Below, piece by piece: positions 53,515 to 62,778 of a stretch of 64,000 nucleotides of DNA. The stretch's first letter is position 1. Each line of letters opens with the position of its first letter. The position numbers and the translations under genes are program-made. The stretch lies in assembly GCF_002556635.1 (NCBI RefSeq), contig NZ_MWMO01000007.1, positions 1-64,000 of the forward strand. The letters run 5' to 3'. A model generated the notes under the pieces. That model was given only the letters and a program-made list of their open reading frames with translations. It had not been told where the DNA came from and did no database searches. The stretch comes from Novosphingobium sp. PC22D (lineage in GTDB: Bacteria > Pseudomonadota > Alphaproteobacteria > Sphingomonadales > Sphingomonadaceae).

Positions 53515-55194
53515 ATGAGATTCACCGCAGCAGCCCTCGCCGCAATGGCGCTCGCAGGATGTGCGGCGACGCCGTCGTCCGACATGGCGTCCGCGCCCGC
53601 CGCAACGGCACCCCAGATCGATGTGGCAATGATGAAGCAGATGGTCGAGCGTCTTTCCGCCGACGACTTCGAAGGCCGCGCGCCCAGCACCGCGACCGAG
53701 CCCAGAGTGCTCGACTACATCATCGCCAAGTTCAAGGAAGCCGGGCTCGAGCCGGGCAACAAGGGCTCGTGGCTGCAGGAAGTGCCGACGGTCGAAATCG
53801 CGGGCAGCAACCAGACGCCGCTCTCGGTCACCGGCGGGAGCCAACCGCTATCGTTCTCGTTCGGCGACGAGTATGTCGCGGCGAGCTATCGCGTAACCCC
53901 CAGGGCGACGGTCAAGGACAGCCCGCTGGTCTTCGTCGGCTACGGGATCAACGCGCCCGAGCTGGGCTGGAACGACTATGCCGGGCTCGACATGAAGGGG
54001 AAGACCGCGGTCATCCTCGTCAACGACCCCGACTACGCCGACGAGACCGAGGACGGCCTCTTCAAGGGCCGGCGCATGACCTACTACGGCCGCTGGACCT
54101 ACAAGTTCGAGGAAGCCGCCCGGCAAGGCGCGACGGCGGCGCTGATCGTGCATGACACCTTCCCCGCCGCCTACGGCTGGAACGTCGTTAACTCGAGCTG
54201 GACCGGCGCGCAGTACTACGTCCAGACGCCCAACGACGGCGCGGACCAGACCGCCGCCAACGGCTGGATACAGAAGGACGTCGCCGCGAAAATCCTCGCC
54301 GCCGCCGGGCAGGATCTCGAGGCGCTGACCGCCGCCGCCAAGCGCAAGGGCTTCAAGCCGGTGCCGCTCAAGGGGCTCAAAGCGAGCTTCGGCTTCGACA
54401 ACGCGATCCGCAAGTCGGTCTCGAACAATGTCGTCGGCGTCCTGCCCGGCGCCTCGCGGCCCGACGAATACGTGCTCTATTCGGGGCACTGGGACCACCT
54501 CGGCCGCTGCACCGCCGACGCGACCGGCGACGACATCTGCAACGGCGCGGTCGATAATGCCACCGGCATCGCCGCGCTCGCCGCGATCGCCAAGGCCAAC
54601 AGCACCGCCGGGCCGGTCGCGCGCAGCCAGGTGTTCCTGGCGGTCACGCTCGAGGAATCGGGGCTGCTCGGCTCGGAGTTCTACGCGCAGAACCCGGTCT
54701 TCCCGCTCGATCACACAGTCGGCGGGGTCAATCTCGACGCGCTGCCGCCGGGCGGACGCACGCGCAACTATGCCTCGACCGGCGGTGACAAGTCCGACCT
54801 TACCGACATTCTCAAGGCCGCGCTCGACGAGGGCGGCTTCGCGCTCACGCCCGAGGAGCATCCCGAGCGGGGCTACTACTACCGCTCGGATCACTTCAGC
54901 TTCGCCAAGCGCGGCGTGCCGATGTTCGATGTCGGGCGCGGCAGCGACTGGGTCGAGGGCGGCACCGCGGCGGGCGAAGCCGCTGGCAAGGAATACACCG
55001 ACAACCACTACCACGCGCCGAGCGACGAATATTCGGACGCCTGGGACTGGTCTGGGATCGTTCAGGACGTGACGCTGTTCTACAAGCTGGGTCGCGGTCT
55101 TGCCGACAGCGATGTCTGGCCGAACTGGCGCGAGGGCGACGAGTTCCGCGCGATCCGCGACAAGGCTTGCGCCGCCTCGCCCGAAGGCTGCTGA
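53515..55194 (+). CDS. M28-family metallopeptidase lipoprotein
   Basis: A 559-residue aminopeptidase-like protein. The N-terminus MRFTAAALAAMALAGCAATP has a lipobox (LAGC), so it is likely a membrane-anchored lipoprotein. A PA-type insert (residues about 130-290) precedes the M28 catalytic domain, with zinc ligands in YSGHWDHLGR, GAVDNATGIAALAA and TLEESGLLGSEFYA. It cleaves N-terminal residues from peptides in the periplasm. It is followed by the agmatine deiminase-family gene on the same strand. Confidence 0.9.
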   Translation: MRFTAAALAAMALAGCAATPSSDMASAPAATAPQIDVAMMKQMVERLSADDFEGRAPSTATEPRVLDYIIAKFKEAGLEPGNKGSWLQEVPTVEIAGSNQTPLSVTGGSQPLSFSFGDEYVAASYRVTPRATVKDSPLVFVGYGINAPELGWNDYAGLDMKGKTAVILVNDPDYADETEDGLFKGRRMTYYGRWTYKFEEAARQGATAALIVHDTFPAAYGWNVVNSSWTGAQYYVQTPNDGADQTAANGWIQKDVAAKILAAAGQDLEALTAAAKRKGFKPVPLKGLKASFGFDNAIRKSVSNNVVGVLPGASRPDEYVLYSGHWDHLGRCTADATGDDICNGAVDNATGIAALAAIAKANSTAGPVARSQVFLAVTLEESGLLGSEFYAQNPVFPLDHTVGGVNLDALPPGGRTRNYASTGGDKSDLTDILKAALDEGGFALTPEEHPERGYYYRSDHFSFAKRGVPMFDVGRGSDWVEGGTAAGEAAGKEYTDNHYHAPSDEYSDAWDWSGIVQDVTLFYKLGRGLADSDVWPNWREGDEFRAIRDKACAASPEGC

Positions 55195-55207
55195 GAACGG
55201 CCCAAGC

Positions 55208-56203
55208 GTGCCGCACTTCCCGCCCGAATGGGCGCCGCAGGACTGGATCTGGATCGGCTTTCCGCACGATCCGGTCGAATGGCCGGGCTTTCTCGAAGCC
55301 GCGCAGGTCCAGATCGCGGCGTTCGCCAGCGCCGTCGCCGAGAGCGGGCAGGAAGCCCGGCTGATCGTGCGCGATGCGGCCAATGCCGCGCGCGCCCGGT
55401 CGCTGGCGAGCGCCAAGGTCGTGATCGAGGAGCGTCGCTACGGCGACGTCTGGCTGCGCGATACCGGGCCGCTCGTGCTCTTGGACGACGATGGCGCGCG
55501 CCATGCGCAGCGCTTCGGCTTCAACGGCTGGGGCGGCAAGTACCTGATGGACGGCGACCAGGAGATCGGCGCCGAACTCGCGGCGAGCGCGGGGCTTTCC
55601 TGCGCGACGAGCGACTGGATTCTCGAGGGCGGGGCGATCGACAACGACGGCGCCGGTCTCGTCGTGACGACCGAGCAGTGCCTGCTCAACCCGAACCGCA
55701 ATCCCGAACTGTCGCGCGGCGAGATCGAGGCGCGGCTGATGCGCGACCTCGGCTTCGCGCGCGTGCTCTGGCTGGGCGACGGCCTGATCAACGACCACAC
55801 CGACGGGCACGTCGACAACCTTGCGCGCTTCGTCGCGCCCGGCACGCTCGCGCTGCCGAGGGCGACCGGGGCCGACGATCCCAACGCGGCGATCTACGCC
55901 GATGCTTCGGCGCGCGCGCGCGCGGCCGGGATCACGGTGCGCGAGGTGCCCTCACCGGGGCGCGTCGAGACAGGGGGGCGGATCGAGCCTGCGAGCTACA
56001 TGAATTTCGCTGTGACCACGCATCTGGTGGTCGTTCCGACCTACGGCACGCCGCATGACGCGGATGGCGTCGCCGCGATCGCCGGGCTGTTTCCCGATCG
56101 CGAGACCATCGGACTGCGCGCCGATGCCGTGCTCGCGGGCGGCGGCTCGTTCCATTGCGCCAGCCAGCAGATGCCCTCGCGGCCCGGCCGGAGCGGTGAT
56201 TAA
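55208..56203 (+). CDS. aguA: Agmatine deiminase-family enzyme
   Basis: A 331-residue guanidine-modifying enzyme. Substrate motifs are YGDVWLRDTGPLVLL, SDWILEGGAIDNDGAG and NDHTDGHVDNLARF; the catalytic Cys lies in GGSFHCASQQMP. The GTG at 55208 lies 13 bases after the M28 stop. The family hydrolyses agmatine to N-carbamoylputrescine, or related guanidino compounds. Confidence 0.85.
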   Translation: MPHFPPEWAPQDWIWIGFPHDPVEWPGFLEAAQVQIAAFASAVAESGQEARLIVRDAANAARARSLASAKVVIEERRYGDVWLRDTGPLVLLDDDGARHAQRFGFNGWGGKYLMDGDQEIGAELAASAGLSCATSDWILEGGAIDNDGAGLVVTTEQCLLNPNRNPELSRGEIEARLMRDLGFARVLWLGDGLINDHTDGHVDNLARFVAPGTLALPRATGADDPNAAIYADASARARAAGITVREVPSPGRVETGGRIEPASYMNFAVTTHLVVVPTYGTPHDADGVAAIAGLFPDRETIGLRADAVLAGGGSFHCASQQMPSRPGRSGD

Positions 56204-56226
56204 CCGAATCGCAACGGTGGCGGCGC

Positions 56227-56370
56227 ATGCTGCGCGGCATGGCTCGAGTCGTCGCCCTTGCTCACACCCGGCCGCGCGATCTTCGCGCGCAGGAGGATTT
56301 CCTGCGGCGGGCGATCGTGTGCACTTGCGCCTTAGCGCTGATCCTGGCGGACCTCGCCCTCCTTCTGTAA
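56227..56370 (+). CDS. Small hypothetical protein with one membrane helix
   Basis: A 47-codon frame starting MLRGMARVV (an alternative ATG lies four codons on), with the C-terminal hydrophobic stretch IVCTCALALILADLALLL. A CCTTCTGTAAGCCC repeat follows the stop. No homologue is recognised and no strong ribosome site is seen; it is reported because it fills the gap before the converging methyltransferase-like gene. Confidence 0.3.
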   Translation: MLRGMARVVALAHTRPRDLRAQEDFLRRAIVCTCALALILADLALLL

Positions 56371-56402
56371 GCCCCCTTCTGTAAGCCCGGTGCGCCCGGC
56401 GC

Positions 56403-57074
56403 TCAGCGCTTGGCCGCGAACCAGATCACGTGCTTCGGGCCCTTGCCGTTCGAGCGCGAGGCGACGCGCACCTCGTCGACGGCGAAGCCGCATTTCGTCA
56501 GGCGGCGACTGAAAGCCGGATCGGGAGCCGCCGACCAGATCGCCAGCACGCCGCCGGGGGTCAGCGCGCGTTTCGCCTCGCGCAGCCCCGAGGGCGTATA
56601 GAGTCCGTCGTTGTCGGCGCGGACGAGCCCGTCCGGACCGTTGTCGACGTCGAGCAGGATCGCGTCGTATTCCCGCTCCGCGCCCGCGATGAACACCGCG
56701 ACATCGGCCATCACCAGCTCGACTCGCGGATCTTCGAGGCAACCGCCGGCGAGATCGGCCATCGGTCCGCGCGCCCATTCGATGATCTTGGGGACGAGTT
56801 CGACCACGGTGACGCACGCGTCCTCGGGCAGGACCCTGAGCGCCGCGCGCAGGGTGAAGCCCATGCCGTAGCCGCCGATCAGCAGGTGCGGCCGCTTCAC
56901 CCCCTTGATGCGCTCGAGGCTCATCGCCGCGAGCGCCTCTTCCGAGCCCCACTTGCGCGTCGACATCAGCTCGTTGTTGCCGATCACGATCATGTGGTCG
57001 CGATCGTGGCGATAGAGCTCGAGCGTCGCGCCCCCGGGCACCTGCGCCGTGTCGAGGCGCTCGCGCTGTATCAC
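56403..57074 (-). CDS. Spermidine synthase-like / class I methyltransferase-fold protein
   Basis: A 223-residue protein with the nucleoside-binding Rossmann motif [20 protein letters not shown], the acidic [14 protein letters not shown] strand end and [16 protein letters not shown]. These resemble the spermine/spermidine synthase family without a decided substrate. The GTG start overlaps the thrS stop (GTGA), so it is cotranscribed with thrS. Confidence 0.78.
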   Translation of the reverse strand: MIQRERLDTAQVPGGATLELYRHDRDHMIVIGNNELMSTRKWGSEEALAAMSLERIKGVKRPHLLIGGYGMGFTLRAALRVLPEDACVTVVELVPKIIEWARGPMADLAGGCLEDPRVELVMADVAVFIAGAEREYDAILLDVDNGPDGLVRADNDGLYTPSGLREAKRALTPGGVLAIWSAAPDPAFSRRLTKCGFAVDEVRVASRSNGKGPKHVIWFAAKR

Positions 57075-59098
57075 GCGCGCAGGTCCGGCGGCGTCGCCTC
57101 GGCCCTGAGCATCGCGATCGCCTCGTCGAGCCCGACCACCTTCTGCTGCTGCTCGCCAAGCGTACGGACAGCGACGGTGCCTTCCTCCGCCTCGCGCTTG
57201 CCGACCACCAGCAGGTGCGGGACCTTCTTGAGCGAGTGTTCGCGTACCTTGTAGTTGATCTTCTCGTTGCGCAGGTCGGTCTCGGCGCGGATGCCCGCCG
57301 CCTTGAGCCGCGCCAGCGCCTCTCCGGCATAGCCGTCGGCGTCCGAGACGATCGTCGCCACCACCGCCTGCACCGGCGCGAGCCAGACCGGCAGCCGGCC
57401 CGCGAAGTGCTCGATCAGGATGCCGACGAAGCGCTCGTACGAGCCGAAGATCGCGCGGTGCAGCATGACCGGGCGGTGCTTCTCGCCGTCCTCGCCGATG
57501 TAGCTGGCGTCGAGCCGGTCGGGCAGCACCCGGTCCGACTGGATCGTGCCGACCTGCCAGGTCCGCCCGATCGCGTCGGTCAGGTGCCATTCGAGCTTGG
57601 GGGCGTAGAACGCGCCTTCGCCGGGCAGTTCCTCCCAGCCGTACTCCTCGGTCGCGAGGCCCGCGCGTTCCACCGCGTCACGCAGTTCCTGCTCGGCCTG
57701 GTCCCACTGCGCGTCGGTGCCGAAGCGGTTTTCCGGGCGAAGCGCCAGCTTGATCGCGTACCGGAAGCCGAAATCCTTGTAGACGCGGTCGGCCAGCTCG
57801 CAGAACGCCTGCACTTCGTCGACGATCTGGTCCTCGCGGCAGAAGATATGCGCGTCGTCCTGCGTGAACTGGCGCACGCGCATCAGTCCGTGCAGCGCGC
57901 CGTGCGGCTCGTTGCGGTGGCAGCAGCCGTTCTCGTAGATCCGCAGCGGCAAGTCGCGGTACGACTTGATGCCCTGGCGGAAAATGAGCACGTGCGCGGG
58001 GCAGTTCATCGGCTTCAGGGCCATCCAGTCGGCCTCGCCCGAGATGATCGGCCCTTCGTCCTCGGTGTTGGGGACCTCGTCGGGGATGACGAACATGTTC
58101 TCGCGATACTTGCCCCAGTGGCCCGACTGCTCCCACTGGCGCGCGTCCATCACTTGCGGGGTCTTGACCTCGCGGTAGCCCGCGCCGTCGATCGCGCGGC
58201 GCATGTAGGCTTCCAGCTCGCGCCAGATGATATAGCCCTTGGGATGCCAGAACACCGAGCCGTGCGCCTCGGCCTGGAGGTGGAACAAGTCCATCTCCTG
58301 CCCCAGCTTGCGATGATCGCGCTTGGCGGCTTCCTCGAGCCGGGTGAGGTGCTCGTTCAATTGCTTCTTGTTGAGCCAGCCGGTGCCGTAGATGCGCGTG
58401 AGCTGCGCGTTGTTCTGGTCGCCGCGCCAGTAGGCGCCCGCGACGCGCATCAGCTTGAACGCCTGCGGATCGAGCTTGCCGGTCGAAGGCAGGTGCGGCC
58501 CCCGGCACATGTCGAGCCAGCCGTTCTCGGGATCGGGCTCGCCCGACCAGTAGACGGTGAGGTCCTCGCCTTCGGGCAGTTCTGCGGCCCATTCGGCCTT
58601 GAAGGTCTCGCCCTGCGCCTTCCAGCGGTCGATGAGCTGCTGGCGCGACCAGACCTCGCGAACCAGCGGCTTGTCGGCCTTGATGATCTCGCGCATCTTT
58701 TCCTCGATCGCGGGCAGGTCGTCCATGCCGAACGGCTCGCGCGAGGCGGGGGCCATGACGTCGTAGTAGAAGCCGTCCTCGGTCGCCGGACCGAAGGTGA
58801 TCTGCGTGCCCGGCCACAGCGCCTGCACCGCCTCGGCGAGCACGTGGGCATAGTCGTGGCGCGCCAGTTCCAGCGCCTCGGCCTCGTCGCGCCCGGTGAC
58901 GAGCGCGAGCGCGGCGTCGCCCGCGAAGGGCCGCGTCAGGTCGACCAGCTCGCCCCCCTCGCCATAGTCGACTTTCGCCGCGAGCGCGGCCTTGGCGAGA
59001 CCCGGCCCGATCGCGGCGGCGACGTCGGCCGGGGTCGAGCCTTCCGGCATCTCGCGCACGGAACCGTCGGGCAGGCTGATCTTGAACATCTCGGACAT
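57071..59098 (-). CDS. thrS: Threonine-tRNA ligase
   Basis: A 675-residue class II synthetase. The N-terminal TGS domain begins [21 protein letters not shown] second editing-type domain has [20 protein letters not shown]. Catalytic zinc ligands lie in [15 protein letters not shown] (Cys) and in the histidine motifs that follow. Class II motifs include [14 protein letters not shown], and the anticodon domain is C-terminal ([16 protein letters not shown]). The ATG at 59098 gives the usual MSEMFKI start. A GC-rich upstream hairpin is noted separately. Confidence 0.95.
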   Translation of the reverse strand: MSEMFKISLPDGSVREMPEGSTPADVAAAIGPGLAKAALAAKVDYGEGGELVDLTRPFAGDAALALVTGRDEAEALELARHDYAHVLAEAVQALWPGTQITFGPATEDGFYYDVMAPASREPFGMDDLPAIEEKMREIIKADKPLVREVWSRQQLIDRWKAQGETFKAEWAAELPEGEDLTVYWSGEPDPENGWLDMCRGPHLPSTGKLDPQAFKLMRVAGAYWRGDQNNAQLTRIYGTGWLNKKQLNEHLTRLEEAAKRDHRKLGQEMDLFHLQAEAHGSVFWHPKGYIIWRELEAYMRRAIDGAGYREVKTPQVMDARQWEQSGHWGKYRENMFVIPDEVPNTEDEGPIISGEADWMALKPMNCPAHVLIFRQGIKSYRDLPLRIYENGCCHRNEPHGALHGLMRVRQFTQDDAHIFCREDQIVDEVQAFCELADRVYKDFGFRYAIKLALRPENRFGTDAQWDQAEQELRDAVERAGLATEEYGWEELPGEGAFYAPKLEWHLTDAIGRTWQVGTIQSDRVLPDRLDASYIGEDGEKHRPVMLHRAIFGSYERFVGILIEHFAGRLPVWLAPVQAVVATIVSDADGYAGEALARLKAAGIRAETDLRNEKINYKVREHSLKKVPHLLVVGKREAEEGTVAVRTLGEQQQKVVGLDEAIAMLRAEATPPDLRA

Positions 59099-59210
59099 CG
59101 TCGTTCGCTCGTCTCTTCTCGTTGCGGCCCGGCACGGGCCCGATACCGGCAAGCGCGCCATGGCACAGGAGCGCGCGCACCGGAAGGCTCGGCGCCGTGG
59201 GGTCTGCTCG

Positions 59211-59243
59211 GTTCCGGGAAGGAGGCGCCGTCCTGCCCGGAAC
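59211..59243 (-). promoter_or_regulatory. Hairpin in the thrS leader region
   Basis: GTTCCGGG and CCCGGAAC form an eight-base stem with a 17-base loop that contains GGCGCC, about 115-145 bases upstream of the thrS ATG. It could be part of the thrS leader, but no threonine-rich leader peptide or T-box element was seen. Confidence 0.25.
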
Positions 59244-59411
59244 CCCGGGCGACGGCAGGCCCGCTCAGCGCGCGACCGACCGTCCCCGGGCGAGCCCGGT
59301 GGTAGTCGTCGAGGTCGTCGTGATGCGAAGCGTCGCCATGCCGGCTCATGTAGGGCCTCCCGTCCGCGCTGTCACGCCGCAATTGAGCAGAGGGTTCGGG
59401 TGGGGAAGGTG

Positions 59412-59429
59412 TGTCAATGGCGCTTGACA
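59412..59429. promoter_or_regulatory. Operator-like palindrome 1 (TGTCAA-N6-TTGACA)
   Basis: TGTCAATGGCGCTTGACA has perfect six-base arms. The right arm TTGACA could also serve as a -35 box, with TATACT at 59450-59455 as -10 (20-base spacing). It starts exactly 31 bases before a second copy, about three helical turns. Confidence 0.6.
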
Positions 59430-59442
59430 AACGATCCGTCTA

Positions 59443-59460
59443 TGTCAACTATACTTGACA
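59443..59460. promoter_or_regulatory. Operator-like palindrome 2 (TGTCAA-N6-TTGACA)
   Basis: TGTCAACTATACTTGACA repeats the arms of the first palindrome with a different spacer. It ends 21 bases before the ATG of the small membrane protein, so a bound regulator would block the promoter. The XRE protein of the same operon is the natural candidate. Confidence 0.6.
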
Positions 59461-59481
59461 TTGAATCAAGGGAGCTTGACC

Positions 59482-59664
59482 ATGACGACCTTGCGAGGGG
59501 CGCTGATCTGGGCGTTCGTTCTCGTGCTTTTCGCCGCCGGCGTGCGGTTCGGGCTGATCGCGGCGGAGGCGGGGCGGGTGCTGTTGCTGGCTTTGCCCGT
59601 GCTGGCCGTCACGACCACGGCAGCGGCGCGTCGCGAGGGTGCGGGCCGGGACGGTTCGCGGTGA
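59482..59664 (+). CDS. Small two-helix membrane protein
   Basis: A 60-residue protein with two predicted membrane spans (ALIWAFVLVLFAAGVRFGLI and VLLLALPVLAVTTTA). The ATG at 59482 follows AGGGAG. It is the first gene of a three-gene operon with a larger membrane protein and an XRE regulator. The function is unknown. Confidence 0.65.
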   Translation: MTTLRGALIWAFVLVLFAAGVRFGLIAAEAGRVLLLALPVLAVTTTAAARREGAGRDGSR

Positions 59665-60251
59665 CGGCATCGGGCCGGAGCGCGCGCGGACCCGCGTTCT
59701 GGGGCGGGCTGTTCTGCGTCTCGATGGTGCTGATCGGCGCGGCGCGGATCTTCGACGCGATCGATGCGACCACCGGCTTCGTGGCGATGGCGGTGGTCGC
59801 GGGGGTCTGCATGCCGCAAGCCTACCGCGCGGCCACGTCCGCCGCCCGCCGCGCGGGCGATTCGAGCGACGCGCTGCAGGCTTACAACAAGCGCATGCTC
59901 GCCGCCTCGCTCGGCTATGTCGTCGGCCTCGGTATGGCGACGCTGGTCTACGAACGGGTCCGGCTGGACACGCCGGGGCTGGCGTTGCTCGCGCTGCTGC
60001 CGGCGGCGCCGACGCTGGCGATGATCCGCGCCATGGCCCGCTACCTGCTCGACGAAACCGACGAATACCTGCGCTACCGCACGCTGCTGTCCTCGGTCAT
60101 CGGGCTGGGATTCGTGCTGACGCTCGGTTCGTTCTGGGGCTTTCTCGAGACCTTCGGCGTCGTTCCGCACGTCTGGGCCTGGTGGGTCGTGCCGGTCTTC
60201 GGCGTCGGCATGGGCCTGGGTCAGTGCGGGATCGCGGCAAGGGGCCGATGA
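59661..60251 (+). CDS. Four-helix membrane protein of the XRE operon
   Basis: A 196-residue protein with four hydrophobic segments (FWGGLFCVSMVLIGA, GFVAMAVVAGVCMP, LGYVVGLGMATLVYE to LLALLPAAP, and SSVIGLGFVLTLGSFWGF to VVPVFGVGMGLG). The GTG at 59661 overlaps the previous stop (GTGA) and its stop overlaps the regulator start (ATGA). No family name is recognised. Similar membrane proteins are often paired with small XRE regulators, suggesting a signalling or stress role. Confidence 0.65.
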   Translation: MTASGRSARGPAFWGGLFCVSMVLIGAARIFDAIDATTGFVAMAVVAGVCMPQAYRAATSAARRAGDSSDALQAYNKRMLAASLGYVVGLGMATLVYERVRLDTPGLALLALLPAAPTLAMIRAMARYLLDETDEYLRYRTLLSSVIGLGFVLTLGSFWGFLETFGVVPHVWAWWVVPVFGVGMGLGQCGIAARGR

Positions 60252-60439
60252 ACAACCGGCTCAAGGTGCTGCGCGCCGAGCGCGGCTGGAGCCAGCAGGA
60301 CCTGGCGGGCCGCATCGGAGTCAGCCGGCAGAGCGTCAACGCGATCGAGACCGGCAAGTACGACCCCTCGCTGCCGCTCGCCTTCCGCATCGCCGACGTG
60401 TTCGAAATGCCGATCGAGGCGATCTTCCTGCGCGACTGA
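60248..60439 (+). CDS. Small XRE-family HTH regulator
   Basis: A 63-residue protein that is almost only the helix-turn-helix: MNNRLKVLRAERGWSQQDLA, then GRIGVSRQSVNAIETGKYDP, then PLAFRIADVFEMPIEAIF. It is the third gene of the coupled operon and the likely binder of the two palindromes at 59412-59460, giving negative autoregulation. Confidence 0.85.
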   Translation: MNNRLKVLRAERGWSQQDLAGRIGVSRQSVNAIETGKYDPSLPLAFRIADVFEMPIEAIFLRD

Positions 60440-60458
60440 CGAAGCCCCGGCGGCGAGC

Positions 60459-61073
60459 CTACGAGAGCTCGGAGCGGACGAGCGCGGAGAGCAGTGCGGG
60501 CAATCGGTCCTGCCCGACGAGATCGGCGAGTTCGGCGGCATCGCCGCCAAGCTCCATCCGCTTTGCGACGGCGAGCGCCTTTTGGTCGGCGAAGGGCGCC
60601 AGTTCGTCCCACACGGTCTGTGCCTCGCGCGCGAAGATCTGCGCGCCGAGCGGACCGATGCCGTTGAACTCCTCCAGCAGGTCGAGGATACGGTCGCGAT
60701 CACCGTTCGCGGCCTTGCGCAGCTCGCGCAAGTCGCCGCCGTAGCGCTCTTTCAGCAAGGCGGCCGTCTTCGCGAGCTTGGTCGAGGTGCTCTCGTCGAA
60801 ACGCGCGTAGCCGTTCGCGTTGAGCACATCGACGCGCTCCTGCCACGCGGCGTCGCACATATGATCGACCGTGGTGAGGCCCGCCTCGTTGAGCGCTTTT
60901 GCCGCCTCCACCGCCTGCGCGGCGCCGATGCGCGCACTGAACAGCAGGCAGGCGACGAGCCACTGGAACAGCGGCATCGGCTCGTCGCGCTCCAGCCGGA
61001 TTCCGATCTCCGCGGCGTAGGTTTCGCCATGCTTTTCGATGAGCGCGTCGGCTTTCTTGCGTTTCGAGGTCAT
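60459..61073 (-). CDS. HhH (endonuclease III-like) DNA-repair-type protein
   Basis: A 204-residue protein resembling the HhH-GPD/endonuclease III fold: FQWLVACLLFSARIGAAQAV, then FNGIGPLGAQIFAREAQTVW as the helix-hairpin-helix. The FeCl cluster cysteines and the catalytic Lys/Asp of true endonuclease III are not evident, so activity is uncertain. It converges with the XRE operon. Confidence 0.65.
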   Translation of the reverse strand: MTSKRKKADALIEKHGETYAAEIGIRLERDEPMPLFQWLVACLLFSARIGAAQAVEAAKALNEAGLTTVDHMCDAAWQERVDVLNANGYARFDESTSTKLAKTAALLKERYGGDLRELRKAANGDRDRILDLLEEFNGIGPLGAQIFAREAQTVWDELAPFADQKALAVAKRMELGGDAAELADLVGQDRLPALLSALVRSELS

Positions 61074-61154
61074 GCTGGTCCAACCGAAAACCGGCGACGA
61101 TCGTTCCCGGTTCGCGCCCTTGCCGACGCGGCGGGCCGTCGCCACTAAGGGGGC

Positions 61155-61898
61155 ATGAGCGACACCCGCTTCCACGAAATGCCCGACGGGCGCCGCATCG
61201 CCCATCGCTTCCACTCCGGCAACGGTCCCGCGATCGTCTTCCTGCCCGGCTACATGTCGGACATGGCGGGCGGCAAGGCGACCGCCGTTCTCGACTGGGC
61301 CCGCGAAGCGGGGCGGGCCTGCCTGTTGCTCGACTATTCGGGCTGCGGCGAGAGTTCGGGCGACTTCGCCGACGGCACGCTCTCGCGCTGGCGCGACGAG
61401 GTGCTCGCGCTGATCGAGGCGCGGTGCCCGGGGCCGGTGCTGCTGATCGGCTCGTCGATGGGCGGCTGGCTGATGCTGCTGGCCGCGCTGGCCCTGCCCG
61501 CCGATCGCCGCGCGGGCCTGATCGGCATCGCCCCCGCGCCCGACTTCACCGACTGGGGGACGCCGGACGAGGACAAGGCCAGGCTCGCCGCGGGCGAGAC
61601 CGTGCTGAAGGACAACCCCTACGGCCCCGAGCCGACGCCGACGCATCCCGGCTTCTGGGCGGACGGCGAGGCTCACCGCCTGCTCGGCGGCGGGATCGCG
61701 CTCGCCTGCCCGGTGCGGCTGCTCCACGGACAGCGCGACCCCGACGTGCCCTGGACGGTATCGCTGCAACTCGCCGAGGCGCTCGGTTCACCCGACGTGC
61801 AGGTGACGCTGATCAAGGACGGCGACCATCGCCTTTCGCGCGAGGGCGACATCGCGCTGCTGCTCAATACGCTCGAGCGCTTTCCCGGCCTCGGCTGA
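61155..61898 (+). CDS. Alpha/beta hydrolase (carboxylesterase-like)
   Basis: A 247-residue hydrolase with the nucleophile elbow IGSSMGGWLML (Ser), acid residue in HGQRDPDVPW and His in DGDHRLSREGD. It resembles the ABHD10/BioH-like esterase group. The substrate is unknown. It is followed closely by the TPR gene on the same strand. Confidence 0.82.
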   Translation: MSDTRFHEMPDGRRIAHRFHSGNGPAIVFLPGYMSDMAGGKATAVLDWAREAGRACLLLDYSGCGESSGDFADGTLSRWRDEVLALIEARCPGPVLLIGSSMGGWLMLLAALALPADRRAGLIGIAPAPDFTDWGTPDEDKARLAAGETVLKDNPYGPEPTPTHPGFWADGEAHRLLGGGIALACPVRLLHGQRDPDVPWTVSLQLAEALGSPDVQVTLIKDGDHRLSREGDIALLLNTLERFPGLG

Positions 61899-61917
61899 CC
61901 GTCTTTCGGAGTTGCCC

Positions 61918-62778
61918 ATGTCCCCGCTGTTCCTCGTCCTTCTCGCGCAAGTCGGCGCCGCGCCGGCGGTGGGGACCAGCCCGCTCGAAACGCCGCCCGA
62001 AGTGCGCGAGCGCCGCGCCCGCCAGCAGCAGCAGGCGCCGTCCGCCGCCATGCCCGGCACCGTGCCCGGGCCCAATCGCGGCGGTTGCATCGCCGAGGTC
62101 GAGGCCGATCCGAAGCGCGGCGCCGAAGTGGCGCGCGATGCGCTTGCCGAGGCGATCGGCGACGAACGCGCTCGCGCCGGCCTGTGCCTGGGCATGGCGC
62201 TGCTCGATCTGGAACGCTTCGACGAGGCGCAGAAGGCCTTCCTCGACGCGCGCAACGCGACCACAACCGGCCAGTACGGCAGTCGCGCGCGGCTCGGCGC
62301 GATGGCGGGCAACGCCGCGCTCGCGGCGGGCAAGCCAGACAGCGCGCTGGCGATGCTCGATGCCGCGCAAGGCGATGCCGTGGCGGGCGGCGACAAGGCG
62401 CTGGCGGGAACGATCGCGGTGAGCCGCGCCCGCGCGCTCGTCGCGCTCGGCCGCACGGAGGATGCGGGCAAGGCGCTCGAACAGGCGCGCATGTCGGCGC
62501 CCGGCGATGCCGAAGCCTGGCTGCTCTCGGCCACGCTCGCGCGCCGCGAGAACCGGCTCGACGAGGCGCAGCGGCAAATCGAGCAGGCCGCGCGGCTCGC
62601 GCCCGAAGACCCGCAGATCGGCCTTGAGGCGGGGGTCATCGCGGTGCTCTCCGGCCATGACGATGCGGCGCGCAAGAGCTGGCGTTCGGTCGTCGCGACC
62701 GCGCCGCAGAGCCCTGCGGCCGAGACCGCGAGAGGCTATCTCGCGCAGCTCGATCCGGTACAAGGACCCCAGCCATGA
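61918..62778 (+). CDS. Secreted tetratricopeptide repeat protein
   Basis: A 286-residue protein with a short hydrophobic start (SPLFLVLLAQVGAAPAV, probable signal) and helical repeats such as ALLDLERFDEAQKAFLDARN and AWLLSATLARRENRLDEAQ. These fit TPR units, so it is probably a periplasmic scaffold. The ATG at 61918 is used. It overlaps the next start by four bases. Confidence 0.75.
   Translation: MSPLFLVLLAQVGAAPAVGTSPLETPPEVRERRARQQQQAPSAAMPGTVPGPNRGGCIAEVEADPKRGAEVARDALAEAIGDERARAGLCLGMALLDLERFDEAQKAFLDARNATTTGQYGSRARLGAMAGNAALAAGKPDSALAMLDAAQGDAVAGGDKALAGTIAVSRARALVALGRTEDAGKALEQARMSAPGDAEAWLLSATLARRENRLDEAQRQIEQAARLAPEDPQIGLEAGVIAVLSGHDDAARKSWRSVVATAPQSPAAETARGYLAQLDPVQGPQP

Larger units (their letters stand above)
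59099..59481. other. Divergent region between thrS and the membrane-protein/XRE operon
   Basis: It holds a long hairpin on the thrS side (59211-59243) and the two operator-like palindromes at 59412-59429 and 59443-59460. No gene is supported here. Confidence 0.45.

Noticed and set aside
51435..54155. 906-codon plus-strand frame over glnE and the M28 gene
   Set aside because: It is low-complexity Arg/Gly-rich, crosses a gene boundary, and glnE on the minus strand has both nucleotidyltransferase motifs.
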